From Paramacrobiotus metropolitanus (taxonomy: Eukaryota > Tardigrada > Eutardigrada > Parachela > Macrobiotidae), in contig NW_026570244.1 in the NCBI RefSeq assembly GCF_019649055.1, forward strand, positions 434,001-498,000: 64,000 nucleotides of DNA. Direction: 5' to 3'. Shown here piece after piece: positions 1 through 13,401 of the stretch (position 1 is the first letter of the stretch; the number at the start of each line of letters is the position of its first letter). The notes under the pieces were generated by a model, which was given only the letters and a program-made list of their open reading frames with translations, was not told the DNA's origin and did no database searches. A program made the position numbers and the translations under genes.

Positions 1-877
1 AATGGGAATTTTTCGTTTCAAGCCGATTTAAAATTCTGGAAGCCCTGTTTTGATTTTATAGCGAAATTGCTGTGAACATATGATCAAATCTCATATAAAA
101 AATGCTATAATAAAATTTATAATTTTATATAAATTCAAAATTTACAATTTATAATAAATCTATAATAAAATTTGTAATTTAAAATAAATGTTTTTTTTTT
201 AAATACGTTTTCAGCCAGGCGATAACGCAGCGCCTGACTCACAGTCAGCCGGGACGGAAATGAAAATACTTCTCGTGCAGGCACACCAGACAGTTAACGG
301 AAGGGGAAACACACCGACCACACACAACGCAACAGCGCCGTGAATTATCAATTTATCAGCGCGATCATGCGCGGAGTCGGACATTTCACGCATCGTTCTC
401 CTAACGAGTGCGGATAAATTCGGAATGAATTACTTACATTCATTGTTAAAAATACCGGCTATTTTTACAACCGGCACCGGAAAATATATCCTGCTTCGGA
501 AAATATGCAAAAATAACGAACGATGCGAATAACCGCCCGGAAATACCAAGCAAAATGTGCAAAAAATTATTTTAAAAATTCCTGGAAGAAAACCAAACGA
601 AAAATAGTGCTTCATAATATATATAAAAAAACAAAGTTAAAAATTATGTCAAATATAAATTAAAGCAAAAAATATATGGAGGAAAACCCGGTTAAATAAA
701 TAATAAAATCAAACTTAAAATAAAACTAATAACGAAAATAAATCACGGCCATTTAAAAAATAAAATGAAATTTAAAGCAAAATAAATTTTAAAAACATAT
801 AAACGCAGATAAATAATCGCAATAAATTATATATAAATTAATTGGTATAAAATACAGTAAATTCCGGGGATGCTGAC
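1..877. other. AT-rich non-coding DNA, probable DOCK intron
   Basis: This stretch is very AT-rich and full of A- and T-runs. I see no convincing exon. A more GC-balanced patch at about 205-420 has no recognisable protein. It lies downstream of the last visible exon of the leftward DOCK gene, so it is most simply an intron of that gene, whose remaining exons should lie left of the window. Confidence 0.55.
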
Positions 878-3800
878 CTGTTTAATGGGTTGGCGGAATA
901 CTTGTCCAGAGACTAAGACCGTGGCCAGATCCTTCTGTTCGTTCGCTTTAGCGGCGATGGCGCGGCGCATGGTGGCCGCCAGCGACTCCGACTGGCCACA
1001 AGCGACGATGGGCGCCAGCAGGTTGTCGCCCTTGACCTCCTCCTGTCCGGCGTCCCCGCTGCGCAACAGCCCCGTCACGTCCAGCACGGCCACGCCCCAC
1101 GGTCGCCGGATCACCTGTATAATATTCTAATAATAATTGCGCACAATAAGAAAGCGGGGTTAAATAAATTCAATAAAAATCATTTATAATATTCCTTAAT
1201 TATTAAATTCCACGAACAAAAATATGTGTTAGAACGATCAACAAATATTCAGTACGTCTTCAGAAAAATCTGCGTAATGCAATACGATTAATTTGAAAAG
1301 AACAAATCAAAAACTAATTAAATGAATAAAATTAAATATTCTGGTTAAAAATAAACTGAAATAAAATTTGTTATACATTTCATTAACTCAATATGATTAA
1401 ACTAAAATGAATAAACATCGTTTCAAAAATTCGGTGTAATTCAACAGGGTTGCAATAATTCCATTAAAAGTTTTTAACAGATTTTTCAATAAAACCTAAG
1501 AAAATAACTGTAAAACAATAAGAATACGCAGTGCAACAAATCGAATAAAATCCCGCAAAAAAAACATTTTCCAATTAAAATCCTTTAAAAAATAGCTGTA
1601 AAAATGGCTAGAATGAATCCCATCAAAATTCTACAAGAAATTTCGATAAATGAAAAAACAATAAATATGCAAAAATAAAAAAAATAGCAATAACTCTTCA
1701 AAAATAAATTTGCAGTAATCCTGCAAAAACAGAAACTGCAATAATTCGGCAAAAATGAATAAAAACAGCAATAATTCTGCACAAAAATAAAATCGCAATA
1801 CTCCTGCAAAAATTTAAATAGCGATAATTCTGCAAAAATAAAAACAAGAATAATTCTGCAAAAATGAATAAAATTAGCAATAATTCTGCAAAAATAAATT
1901 AGCAATAATTCTGCAAAAATAAAATCAGGAATAATTCTGCAAAAATAATATTCTCACCTGTCCGGAGGCCTTCTTCCCCTCCCCGTTTTCCCGCAGCTCC
2001 ATGGCCCCCCTCCGCACAATCTGCGCCACCAGGAACACTCGACTCCCCTCCGGCAGCTTCTTCAAATCAGCAAACACCACCCGCCCCCCTTCCAACGCCC
2101 CGCGCCCCGCCCGCCACTCCAGCACGGCGTTCTCCGTGACAAACTCCGTTTTCTGATCATCATACAGACTGACCAGCACCTCGGCGTCGTCGCTGCTCTT
2201 CAGCGCCAGATTCTGGAGCTGCACGACGCAGCAGAGGGGCGGCGCGGCGTGCGTGTACTTGCGGAGGGCCGCGGGGGCGGTGGTGGGCGGGAGGTGGGCG
2301 GTCTTGAACAGCCGGTATATCTCCACGATGCTGCTGGCTTCCAGGGAGGCCGGGGCGCCGTCCTCGCCGCGGATGATGGTGTCCAGCTCCAGGAGACGAC
2401 TGCCGCTGCTCAGTTTGTGCACGGCGTCCTGCTGCAGACGCCGGTACTCGTCGCTGGGCAGGGTGCCGGAGAGGAGGGTCTTGCGCAACTCCACCAGGTC
2501 GTAGGTTAACCGGCGCAGATCGCCCAGACGTTTGTCGCCTATTTGTTTATTTCATTAATGCAACGTTTACAATAATCTGCATTTTTTAACATTTTTTTAC
2601 AAATTTAAAATAAATTAATTTCATTAATCTCAAACTACGGATAATTGTTTTTTAACATTTTTTTACAAATTTAAAATAAATTAATTTCAATAATCTCAAA
2701 CTACGGATAATTGTTTAAAAAAACCGTCGATGCAAAATAAAATCGTGAAACGTAATGTAGCTTGTTAAATAAATTAACTAATTTCAAATGCATAGAAGGC
2801 AAACATACTTATTTGGAAAATCGCTGTCATAAACAGTTAACAATACAAATTCAATAGTATCAACATTTAAATCTTAATTTAAATTTAAATCTTCAAGCGA
2901 CTTTGATTAAATCAGACTGGAATAAAGGTGCTTCTACAAAAAATACATTTTATCAATGTAGAATAAAGGGAAAGAAATTAACATTTGAATCCAAATCAAA
3001 TTCAAACAGTTGATAGTTTTTAGCATTGTCGTCGTAACTGGCTAAATGACAATTCAAAAAATACCACTACCGTAATTAATTACCATGGTAAACTGTAATC
3101 TTGATTAAAATTAAATTCACAATTAATTAATAAATTAAATTCACTCGTACCGTCATTCTTTACAGAAACGTCGCCATGATTAATTACCGATGTAAATTAA
3201 ATATGTAAAATCAAAATCCGATTAAAATACAGCTACTAAAAATAAATTCATAATAAACAGAAACATAAATAGGAGAAAAATGAAAAATTAAGTAGAAAAA
3301 AAATGAAAAAAATTATAAATAAACAATAAAAAATAGAAAAAAAACACGAAAAAAAACAACAGACCTTCCTAACTGTAAGATAAAGTCAAAATGTAAAAAA
3401 ATTGTAAAAAAGGTTTACAGCTTTTAGTACAGGAAAAAAATCAAGGAAAAAATTATGTTCTGCTACAATAATAATTATCAGCGAGAGAAGATCTTGTCAA
3501 TATTAGCGCGCTGCTTGAGCCTGCTTATCAGTTTACAGAACGCACGATACACTTTCCCGTCTTTACCTTGGACAAACAGCCGGCGCGCTCCCTGCGCCCA
3601 CTCCTTCAGCGTGACGAAGATCTCGTGCGCCACGTGCGCCTCCTGCTGCCCGGGCCCCTTCCCCCGGCCGCGCGCCCCCGCGGGGGCCAGGGGGCGCACG
3701 CGCACGGCGTTCTTGGGGAAGACCCCCGTGCGCCCCTCGGGGTCCAGGGCCCAGCCGCGGTACCAGCCGCCCTCGTGCTCTGCAACAAGTGGCTGTGTCA

Positions 3801-3987
3801 TAAGAAACCCCAGAAACCTAAGAAACCACGCAGCGGCCGCACCTTCGATGATGCGCACCCGATCCCCCAGGACCAGGTTCAGCCCCTGCGCCGCGGGGGG
3901 CAGGAGTGACTCCCCGGGGAAATTGTACACCACCACCCCGATCAGCTCCTCATCCACGACACAGGGACGCCAGGCGGCGATATGCAT
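878..3987 (-). CDS. DOCK-family guanine-nucleotide exchange factor, N-terminal part
   Basis: DOCK proteins activate Rac or Cdc42, and class A/B members bind ELMO through an N-terminal SH3 region. Four exons read leftward: 3987-3843, 3779-3567, 2538-1958 and 1114-878. Phases match at each junction. The start at 3987 opens an SH3-like domain (residues about 10-70, with IIEE then HEGGWYRGWALD and GVFPKNAVRV). The helical segment after it contains VELRKTLLSGTLPSDEY and LELDTIIRGEDG, which match the DOCK linker. Next come VFADLKKLPEGSRVFLVAQI and RRPWGVAVLDVTGLL, the stretch leading to the DHR1/C2 region. About 392 codons are visible, while the family usually has about 1,800 residues, so DHR1 and DHR2 must lie beyond the left edge. 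The last donor at 878 is uncertain. Introns are AT-rich and one is only 63 nt. The family assignment is firm; the subfamily is not. Confidence 0.88.
1690..1950. repeat. Degenerate AT-rich minisatellite in a DOCK intron
   Basis: The words ATAATTCTGCAAAAAT and close variants recur at roughly 21-37 bp spacing about eight times, just inside the intron next to the donor of the 1958-2538 exon. Spacing and sequence drift, as expected of an old minisatellite. The leftward frames it opens are low-complexity artefacts. Confidence 0.75.
2539..3566. other. AT-rich DOCK intron
   Basis: This is the intron between the second and third visible DOCK coding exons. Its leftward donor (GTAAAG) reads from 3566 and its acceptor (AAATAG) ends at 2539. 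A block of about 60 bp around 2581-2640 is repeated almost exactly at 2647-2710. I see nothing else in it. Confidence 0.7.
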
Positions 3988-5114
3988 GATTCAGAACAGG
4001 GAGTAATTAATTCCGCTGAGTAATCCTCACATTTCCACGAAATATTATAATATTCCACACTGATCAACGGAGATTTTCCATATCACCCACAAATATTATC
4101 GATGAAAATTAACCACGATAATTAATTTTGACAGGTTGAAGATTAATCCAATCATGTCGTGTGATTATCGGCCAAATAACTCTCCCACTAAACTGGGCTC
4201 ATTTCGAGTTGTCAAGCATGACAAGCGCTGTGCAACGCAGTCAGCCGTGCTTTTTTTCCGGCCATTCATCGCCGTCCCACTGCATTCCGGACTGCCAGAT
4301 TGTTTACACATACCGATGAGTCACGCGGGGAGGGTAGCTGCCCACTCGTGGCGGCTGCTCAGTACGTAGACGGTTATGCGTTTAGTGAGACGCTGTTGTG
4401 TCCGCCTGCGGGCGGCTGTTTCCAAGCACCGTTGCGGTGCAGCAAAAGCTGCAAAACAAGCTTGCAAATTCCGCGAACTGATGATGGGCGGAGCGTGCGG
4501 CTGTATTAAGCCAATCGTCACCTGGCAGGGAGGCAATGGAGCGCTCAGCATTTTTCAGCTGCATGCTGCGTAGGAGACGCTTCATAGCTCCTGAAACACA
4601 CATCGATTCCCTTCTGAATCTGAGAATAACATTGTGTTCCCGTGGAAATAAATTTCCTGTTTAAAAAAATATATTTCACGAAAATCTCTGAACTGAACAT
4701 TTCAATGAAGAAAATTTCAGGGATTCCCGGCGCTAGAAGCAACTGCAATCGCTCGGTGTGGCAGCGTACTGCTGATGTGGTCTTGACAGGTTTGAAAACA
4801 TCCCCATCGTTTCATTTTGGATTTTCGTCACAAAACTGGACTATTAAGTTATTGGAAACTTCAGGATAGATTTACCAGTAACCATTGGAGGTTGCAAGTG
4901 CGTTGTTAGGAATTGGCAGACGGATGCAAATCAAAGTTAGAAACACGCGACGTAGGTTATTCGATCACGTGAAATAGTAAATGTAGGCGTCTCCACCGAC
5001 TCTCCAGTGTGTCGAACATCCAGGTATCCATCAGATGTTCCCATGCAGCTAAGCTACACGTAAAATACTTACTTAGGTAACCGTATCTGTTAAAATGTGG
5101 AGTAATTAGCGCAA
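3988..5114. other. Intergenic or 5' flank, no gene recognised
   Basis: Base composition is more balanced than in the introns, and several short frames are open on both strands between 4136 and 4870. None shows a domain, consistent splice sites or the GC-rich third positions of the nearby exons. It may hold the DOCK promoter and 5' UTR. Confidence 0.5.
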
Positions 5115-5252
5115 TTAGCGCGCCGCATTGCGCTGCTCCCAGCAGAAAGCGCAGACGAACACCACGATAAAGGTCACCACCGCCGCGCTGTAGCAGTCGG
5201 TGAAGAGGAGGAGCGCGTCCAGCAGACCGGCGCTGTCGTCCTCCTCCTCCAT
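5115..5252 (-). CDS. Candidate 45-residue single-pass membrane microprotein
   Basis: A leftward frame of 45 codons sits in an isolated GC-rich island. It opens with an acidic head (MEEEDDSAGLLDALLLF), continues through one hydrophobic span (about residues 20-38, SAAVVTFIVVFVCAFCW) and ends with a short polar, slightly basic tail (EQRNAAR) before a TAA. The positive-inside rule would put the tail in the cytosol. A TATATATA box in the same orientation lies about 180 bp upstream (5427-5434), as expected for a compact single-exon gene. I do not recognise a family. It could also be one exon of a larger membrane protein, although no strong donor follows before the stop. Confidence 0.45.
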   Translation of the reverse strand: MEEEDDSAGLLDALLLFTDCYSAAVVTFIVVFVCAFCWEQRNAAR

Positions 5253-6294
5253 GGCTGGCAGTGATCCAGCAGGCATAATCACAGACTCACACAGCCAAGA
5301 ATGCGATCTTAATAAGAAAAACGCCTAACTTCTTAGTTTCTACGTTAAGCTGAAGACGTGCCTCCGAAATGGCTCGCGTACATCGGGAACGAAAATAAAA
5401 TCGTTGAGCAGAGTTCTACAGAGTTGTATATATAGTGTGGTAGCGTTGCCATGGGAAACGACGCTCGTTAACACAGTTAATTATTTTCCGGATAGCTAAA
5501 ATGTCTTCGAGCCGGAATGTCTTGTAGAAATGTATTTGTACTTAATGCATGTTTTACTGTCCCACCATTGCGGCATAAAGACGTTCCGGCGTGCTGCTGC
5601 TTCTCAGGTAATTAATTTTGTGTGCGTATTTTATCAAAATCATTTCATTGAAAAATTTCTCTAAAGAAAATTCCTTATGTCGTTGCCATTTCAGGTTTGC
5701 AGGCTTCTTTCTGTAGATTTCCTAGGTTTTATGTTATTCATACGCTTTCTTATGCACGTTATCTTATGCTGTCTTATTTTTCTAAAACGTTTTTAACCAT
5801 AGCGTCACGACAATATACACGTCACAGCAATGCAGCCGGTGAGGTAAACTGACAGGCAACAAGGAGATTATTTTAGCACAAATTAGCGAGGTGACTGTAG
5901 TGCACTAATTAACGTTAACATCGAACGACAATATCTACTCTACCATATAAGTATACTGTGCTGTATTAATATGTAACGACAGAAAGAACTGAACATCAAA
6001 ATTATTCAGTTCAGTGCATATCTTATCGGCATACATATTGATAAATCGTCCACTATACACATTTACGGTCTATTTGGCATGCACAGGTCACAGTTAGGCT
6101 ACTTCATATATTATCAGGGCATCTAGTCTAGCTGCCAACAAATAACAAGCGGGTAACCGAGAACGGGAGAGCCCGGCACAGTGCGCCGGACCGGGAACTG
6201 AAGAGGGATATGAGATCGGGATGCAGCGTGTCCAAACGCTCGAGCCGGCACCCAGGTAGGACGCTTTAAAGAATACGCACAAGCAGCGCTGTAA
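5253..6294. other. Intergenic, no gene recognised
   Basis: Apart from the TATATATA candidate box at 5427-5434 on the leftward strand, I see no exon. The short leftward frame at 6094-6282 has no recognisable feature. Confidence 0.5.
5427..5434 (-). promoter_or_regulatory. Candidate TATA box for the 45-residue frame
   Basis: TATATATA is flanked by GC-rich sequence and lies about 180 bp upstream of the leftward ATG at 5252. Position and orientation fit a core promoter, but such words are common in this AT-rich DNA. Confidence 0.25.
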
Positions 6295-9200
6295 TTATTC
6301 CTGGGTTTCCTCCTCGATGATGTCCTCGTTGGTGAAGTTCTGGTACTTTTCGCCTTCCGTAATGTTCTTCAGCCGCATCGAGTAGCGCAATGGTGGTCCC
6401 CACCAGACGGATAAGAAGAAGTTGACCAAAATGACAGCGCTGAGCAGGAAACAGATCACCTACGGAACATGATCAACATTCTAGTTTTTTACATATATAA
6501 GAGTATTTTCGATACACGTCTTCTGTACATTATTTTATTGTCCATATTCCCATATTTTCTTTATTTTATTATAATTCAAGATTATGTACAAAAATGTATA
6601 TATTATTTTATTTTTGTAATTTTTGTTTTCTTTTTTTTTGTATAATTTCTTATTTTGTTTTAATTTTCTTGCATGTTTTGTTTATAATATAATTTTGTAT
6701 ATTTATTTTTTACATTTCTGTTCTGTTATACGTATTTTAATTTCCATATGGATTATTTACCGCGGCGGTGGTGGTGCTGCCGCGGCAGATCTCCGCTGGC
6801 AAGTTATGCAGGCACACCGGCGACACGGCCGGATGCGGTTCATGCTGCACCTCCTGCCAGGCCGCGGTCACCGCGCTGCCGGCGTGGCTGGGCGGGGCCT
6901 GCAGTTGCTGCTGCAGGTGGGCGTTCTTGGGGTGGATGTGGCGCGAGAGGTGGCTGGTGGGCGCCACCAGTCCGGCCGAGATGAAGTTCCACAGGATGAA
7001 GATGAAGCCGAACAGGCGCTCCTGTTAATCCGATAGAAAGGCGTTAGTGCCGATATATACTTCGACGGCTTTCGCATCCCGGACATTTAATTTCACAATA
7101 TGGATTCCTCGCGTACCGGACACTAGCGACTTTAGGGCATTCTACGCGTTTTTCCACATGACAAAAAGTTTTCAAAAACTGATCACGTGATAATTAGCGT
7201 TTTTATGTACAAGCTTGTACAAGAGTTTAATAAAAAATTATCAAGTTTTCTGATGTGGAACAACGCAGAGAAAACCGTGTCTATGGCATCCGGTAATCCG
7301 TATTCTAAAATATATAAAGGTCACATCATATTCTAAAAAAGTATATATGTATATACATTCTAAAATATATATAAGGGTCACTTTATATTCTAAAATATAT
7401 ATAAAAGTCACTTGTGTATATAAAGGTCACTTTAAGCTTACGATCTGGTGCGGTAATGACGGCCGCCGGGGATCCCAGACGCGCAGCCGACTGAGCGCGA
7501 AGACCAAGGTGTAGACGATGCAGGTGACGGAGGTGGAGGCGAAGAAGCAGGCGTACCGGCCGTTCTCCACGTGACCGCCCACCGTGATCATCAGCGAGAT
7601 GAAGCAGGCGCAGCTCATGCCCTGCAAACAATGTAACACCGATCGATAATGCCGTGAAGGGATTGATTACAGTTTGTCAGTAATCTCCTGTGTTATTTAC
7701 CTAAATATCTTCACCTCTTCTACTCGTACACGAACGCTAATGTCTGTCTCATGCGATATTATACGAGTATTTACGTATTCTCATGATTCATCGCTAACTG
7801 CACTAAGGTAGCACAACCGTGCATTACTGTAATAAGTAGCAAAGAACGAGATTCGCAGACTTTAGGATAATTGATTTTACGTAGAATTAATAAAAAAGGC
7901 GCAGAAATTAAATCAGCGTCCACGCAGTTTTGAAAACTGACGAAGGAGGCACTGATCGTATTTGTCGCTGTTTTTTTTTAATTCGTAGCTCACATTTTAA
8001 AAGATCATTACGGAAAATGATGTAGTACATATTTAATCCTTGAATATTAATAGCGCTGTATTACAGTATATTATACACTGGTTTTTCTCCCTTTCGGACG
8101 ATAGACGACCGTGTGTTTGTGCATCGGTGCAATATATGTCTCGTATCATGATATATGCATGCTGGATTCCTTAATATACATGAGAAAAAACTGGAACATG
8201 ACTTGTGCTACAAGAGGCAGCTAAGGATTCTGGAAGTAGGTGGAGCGGCCCATACAGTCCCATACAGCTGTCAAAATGGTCGCGTGAGGCGGCGATGTCA
8301 GTGGTTGTGTGAGGCGAAAGTGGCGGGGACGAGAGGCACGTCAAGTGGCATTTATCAGCCGGACAGTATTCCGGGAAAAGTCGGCTGTGTACGTGCAGCC
8401 GGCATCGGCGTGCACAAAGGCGGCTGCGAGGGAGCGTGTGGCCGGGTATCGTGTGGACAGCCGGCAAGGGGAAGAGCCGCTGATCTTCCCTGCCTTGGCC
8501 GGATAACATGAATAAGTGTAGAAGTATTTATGTACGAGTGTTCATAGCGATATCGACGTACAGTGCATCTGCTTGGGCTTTTTGCACAATCATTCACCTG
8601 CGCTAATCTACATTTTGAGCAGTTGATCACCCACGTATATACAGTATATATTCCGGTTTCTTGAATGTACACAACAAAAACTAATTGTTGTACATTATCA
8701 CCCACGTATTCCAGTTACTTGGAGGTGCATAATTCGAAAAACAATTATTTTTTTATAGACCTCAGGCTTCTCACTGTGCACTCGACATTTTACACATAAA
8801 TTATGTGCAAACTGCATTTAATACTTGTATATATGCGAAAAATACAAATCAAGTGAGTAAACAGATGCTCAATATATAAAGGGAAATTAGTCGGTTGTTG
8901 AGAAAATCCCACTTGTACGCGCTGTAGGATCATATAAGAGTATGAAAAAGTGTATATGATTTATGAAGTACATATATTATACAATTTACACTGTACAGCG
9001 TCTGTATGTATGAACGCATACACAAATATACAGATATACTGTATGCCTAGTACATAAGTGTATATGAAAATGTACATGCAGTTTTAAACTCTGAATGAAC
9101 ATATAGAAGTATGTGCTCTCGCAGTGCAAGTACGGAGGCACTCATGACGGGTGTGCGTGCAGCGTGCGTCCTGGTTTGTCCTGTCCATCCGGTCGCGCGT

Positions 9201-10513
9201 ACACGGGACAGCCTCTCCGGCACATGTCAGCCCCGTTTAACGTCCTCTCCTCCCGCCCGCCCCGTCACCGCCCCGTTACTCCGTCAATTAGCCGGCCGCG
9301 GCCGCACTTGACACTAGCCGCCAGCATTCATTTCTTAACTCCTTGCCTTTCTCACTCCCGCAACTCCTTTTTAATTCACCACTTAATGGCCACATTCACC
9401 CCGTTGCCGGCATGTGCCGGCAACGCAACAAAAACCGCGGCGCCGTATTTTTCAAACGTCGTAAAAAGGCTGCTGGTTAAAACATCGTTTGCCTGGCATA
9501 CTGTACTCGGTATCACCAGCCTTAAATGCTTTCTCAAATTAAAATTTGATACAAAAGCTTTTGAATTGATTTGCTGTCAGTTTGTCATAAGATTCCGCTG
9601 GTACGTAATTTAAAAGGTGATAATATAAAATTGTATAATTAACGTATTGCTGACTACACGGTACGGTGTGATTCACCGCACAAATTAAACATAACAGCCG
9701 AAGAAGTAATTATTGTAAATTGCACATTTGGAATATTATATGCATGCAGCGCGTAATTAATGCGTAGATACATTACTCACATAGAGCGCTACGAGTTAGT
9801 GTCGTTGATAAACATTTAGCACGTCTTGTGGCTGGTGAATTAACATGTGACTAATAATATTGTTCAGTTTCGCGGTATATTGACAACATCCACCACGACC
9901 ACCACCAACCAGTTTACAAGCACGATCAGCGTGAATAAATAATGGCGTTTTTCGATTTAATTACGCCGCTTTATCAGCCTTAACCGTTCTGAGGTGTAGG
10001 AACGGTCTCGAAAAAACAACTCATTTTTTTCAAAAATCGTTATTTAAATAATTTAGGGTGGAAGAAATGATAAAATTTATTAAAATAATCAAAATCAATT
10101 AAACATTATTGGGACACCGATATATTAGTGCCTATATTAAATTTTGATCAATGTACTAAAAATTAAAACAGCAGAAACGTTTAGAAAATAAAATTTCAAA
10201 GAATCAGTTTTTAATTTAAAATTACGTGTACAGGCTGTAATGTTATATAAGGCTCAGAACTGTTTGAATTTTAACCCTTGAATTTTTATAGCGCAATGAA
10301 ATGATGCGGTGGAGGACGTACAATAATGAGGATCTTGAGGATGCCGTAGGTGCTAGTGGTGTATTCCGGGCCGTACTTCAACGGCTTCCACAGCCGCTCC
10401 CCACCCAACTGCGGCACAATAGAGGAGCGCGCGGTGACCGGCTGTAATCCGCTCTGGCTGCTCAGCGAGCCGCGCGTCAACGACGCCGGCCGGTACTGCT
10501 GCGTGCCGGGCAT
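6295..10513 (-). CDS. Four-pass MARVEL-like membrane protein
   Basis: Four coding exons (10513-10322, 7621-7442, 7021-6761 and 6459-6295) are all in phase 0 and give 265 residues ending in TAA. The protein has an N-terminal cytoplasmic segment of about 57 residues. TM1 spans the first junction (YGILKILII, then GMSCACFISLMITVGG). TM2 is ACFFASTSVTCIVYTLVFAL, TM3 is LFGFIFILWNFISAGLV, and TM4 is VICFLLSAVILVNFFLSVWW. The long His/Gln-rich loop between TM3 and TM4 contains two or three Cys, and the tail is acidic (NEDIIEEETQE). The layout resembles MARVEL proteins (CMTM, synaptogyrin and related), which act in vesicle traffic and membrane apposition. The MARVEL call rests on topology and the short TM1-TM2 loop; another tetraspanning family is possible. 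Intron 1 is 2.7 kb. The start is the first in-frame Met in the GC-rich exon. Confidence 0.7.
7622..10321. other. Intron 1 of the MARVEL-like gene
   Basis: The intron starts with GTACGT (leftward) after 10322 and ends with TTTGCAG before 7621. Two GC-rich patches, near 8230-8510 and 9110-9310, have open frames without recognisable domains. Between 8540 and 9090 there are many short GTATAT/GTACAT words. I see no exon. Confidence 0.55.
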
Positions 10514-13401
10514 CGTCCACACCAATCACCAAAATCACAATTTAATTCCAATCTCCACACAACCGGCAAGAAAAAATATTATACCGGTGCGGATAAATAA
10601 GCGATCGATCAGCGATGCAGCGCTTATATATACAAGCAATCCCGAAGCACAGCTAAACTGCGTTCATTTCTGTTCCGAGAATAATCAGCTTCAATGGAGA
10701 TGCGGGAACACAATACGCGGCTGCTCAGGTTGACGCGGGATGTTGTTTTCCGAATGGGACAACCGCCGCGGGACGTGCGCGGACAGAGGAACGTGCGCGC
10801 GAGTACTGTTAATTAAGCGATGAACGGAGAAAGGGCACGGAGATTATCGCCGGAATAACAATGCAGGAGGAGAGGCACTCGCGGCGCGCAGATTAGCCAG
10901 ATCAAGGACACTTCAATAACGCTCCTTGCGCCTAATAACAAATATATTCTCGCGCCGAATAAAACAGGATTAGAGAACGGTGCGCTGTGTGTGTACTTAA
11001 CGTTGCGCTCGTCATGCTGTATACATATACATGTATGTGTGTGCAGGAAGCGGACTAGACAAACACTGCTCCGATTATAACAGCCCATCCAACTGCGCAC
11101 ACACGAAATGGTTAACCGGCTTTCCGCGCAGCTTCGTTTTGTACAGGTACTGTATTGTACAAGCGTGTCCCGTAATTTTTAACGCATCAACACAGTGACA
11201 GATACAAAAGTTCACGGGTTACGCCAAATTTATTACTACGGCGCGCTACGCTACATGACTGCATTTTCGTCACTGATGCACTCGATCTGAATTACCATCG
11301 ACATATACGATAAAACTTATAAAAAAATTGAAGGATAATAAATATAAATAGAATATTAAATAGAAATAAACGAAAAAAAATTTATATATATAATAATAAA
11401 TATTAAATATACACAAATAGAAAATTAAATATACATAAACAAATCATTAAATATAAAAAAATATATATCGTTTAAGAAATATGAACGTTTCTCCTTTATA
11501 CTTTGTAATTGCCTTAAATATAATATTATTATAACTGTGATAGACGTAGTGCAGTGGCAATTGCTCATAGCGCAAACTTGGCGCAAAATACGTACTATCT
11601 GTACCTTTACGTTAGAAATTACGGGACAAGCTTGTACAGGCACGGTTATCCACGCATTTCCGCTTAGTGGAAACACAGGGATTATCAGCGCCCGCGTGTT
11701 GACACAATCATCCACTGATACAATACTACTTTATACGTGTGCGCACCGAAACGGTAGAGCTTATCGCAACTGTTTAATTTACCTGCAGTAAATATTCCCA
11801 CCAAACAATTCTCCAGTACGTATACAACCAGTATATAAATTATCGCGCATACAGGAGAATATTTTTCGCTGATGTGCAGTACACGGAAAAACAGCGAGTC
11901 AGCGCGAGAAAATGACAACGTGAGTGCCGGGTGAATCACGAAGCAGTTTAAAGCAATTTGAAAAAGAATGAGCCATGCCGACGTCGGAGCGGGGCGTGGG
12001 TTTTACGAGTGCGCTGATTGTGATTGCGTTCGGTCGCTGGCTGCTCGTAAAGTGTGCGATGTATCGTATTGAATATCAGCGCGGCGTTCAATGGAAATGT
12101 AGGTCTTGTGATTGTGCTGCGGCGGCGGCGGAAGTTGCCGGTATTTAAGTGTGTAGAGTTGTGTTGATGCAGGTTGGTCAGGTGTTTCCGGTGCAGCGTG
12201 CATTTAATTGCCGGCGCTCGCTTGTGGCCAGTATAAGTGTACATTCAACGCTGTATGACTGTATACATGTGCCGGTGTTTTTTTCTATGCACCGCATTGC
12301 TTTTACTGCAAAAAAACACGCCGCACGCTTAATTTATTCAAATCGATCGGACAGGTGCTCAAGTAAAACACATCAGCTTAACTGTTTCATGTTCGATTAA
12401 CGTCGCACTATTCTATGCGTCGTGGTTATGCAATGCCGTCGCATTTCATAAATTGCAGTAGTTTCTTGTAGTTTTTTTTTTAATACAAGTTTTTTTAATA
12501 ATTCAATTTTTTTTAATACAAGTTGTGCAGTCATATTTTGTCACGAATATAACAAAAACTTTAGAATACGACACAATAACTTGGTATTATGCTGCCACGC
12601 CGGGCGGTCGCCACTGCGTCTCGCGCCGCAAGTCTCGCAATTACTTATGTAATTGTAAAATATTCACCTTGGAGGTTGTCGTGAAATATAACTTATGTTA
12701 GGTAGGAAAGGGATTTCCACAGAAGTGCAGATTACGTTGAAGGTAGTCGCTTCAACTCGCTTGTAGCCTTAGAAACTATGCGCCTGATGATGTTCTCATC
12801 GATCGTTTTCGATGTACTCACATATTATAATCAACCGAACACCTGATCGCAATAAAGTAGATCACGCTTTCTCTCCCAGCGCCAGCAGCATTTTCTCTGA
12901 CCTCAATCGTGTTAAACTGCTGCAGAGAACAATATGGGTAATTTTCGATATCTACAGTTATAATCGAAACAGATTAACATAAAACTAATACAGAGCAGCT
13001 AGCTGCAGTTGATACGGTGACGAATGAAATGCTGTATTGTTTTTAAATTGCCGCTTCTTCGCAGTCGGTATACCGGCGTCGGCAGACACTTGCAGGGAAG
13101 AAACATTCGGTGCGCTATACGCGGCACACATCACAATCATGCAAAAGGTCATCAGAAACAGCCCCGCCTCGTCGCGTTACTCCGCCACGGACCAACCGTC
13201 ATTTTACACATAAACTTTTTTTTTGGCTGAGTCATCATTAGGGCAAGGTATTTACGCGCCGCCGACCGGAAGTCCTGTGAATTATTCCAGAAACATGTAA
13301 GGACATCTGGATAATGTCGGGAAGGGGCCGGTGGCGCTGTACGGTCAGGGACTGGATAGAAAACGGGAAGCGTTGTAAGAAAGTGCCACTGCGGTGCTAA
13401 T
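10514..13401. other. Intergenic, no gene recognised
   Basis: GC-rich patches near 10740-10800 and 12000-12240 do not give a convincing exon on either strand. AT-rich runs lie at 11320-11480 and 12470-12530. This stretch separates the leftward MARVEL-like gene from the 3' end of the leftward CRISP gene and should contain the MARVEL promoter. Confidence 0.5.

Noticed and set aside
1585-1905. Leftward frame rich in Phe, Ile and Cys repeats
   Set aside because: It is a by-product of the AT-rich minisatellite in a DOCK intron.
8155-8511. 118-codon rightward and 112-codon leftward frames
   Set aside because: Both strands are open over the same GC-rich patch inside the MARVEL-like intron, with no domain or splice support.
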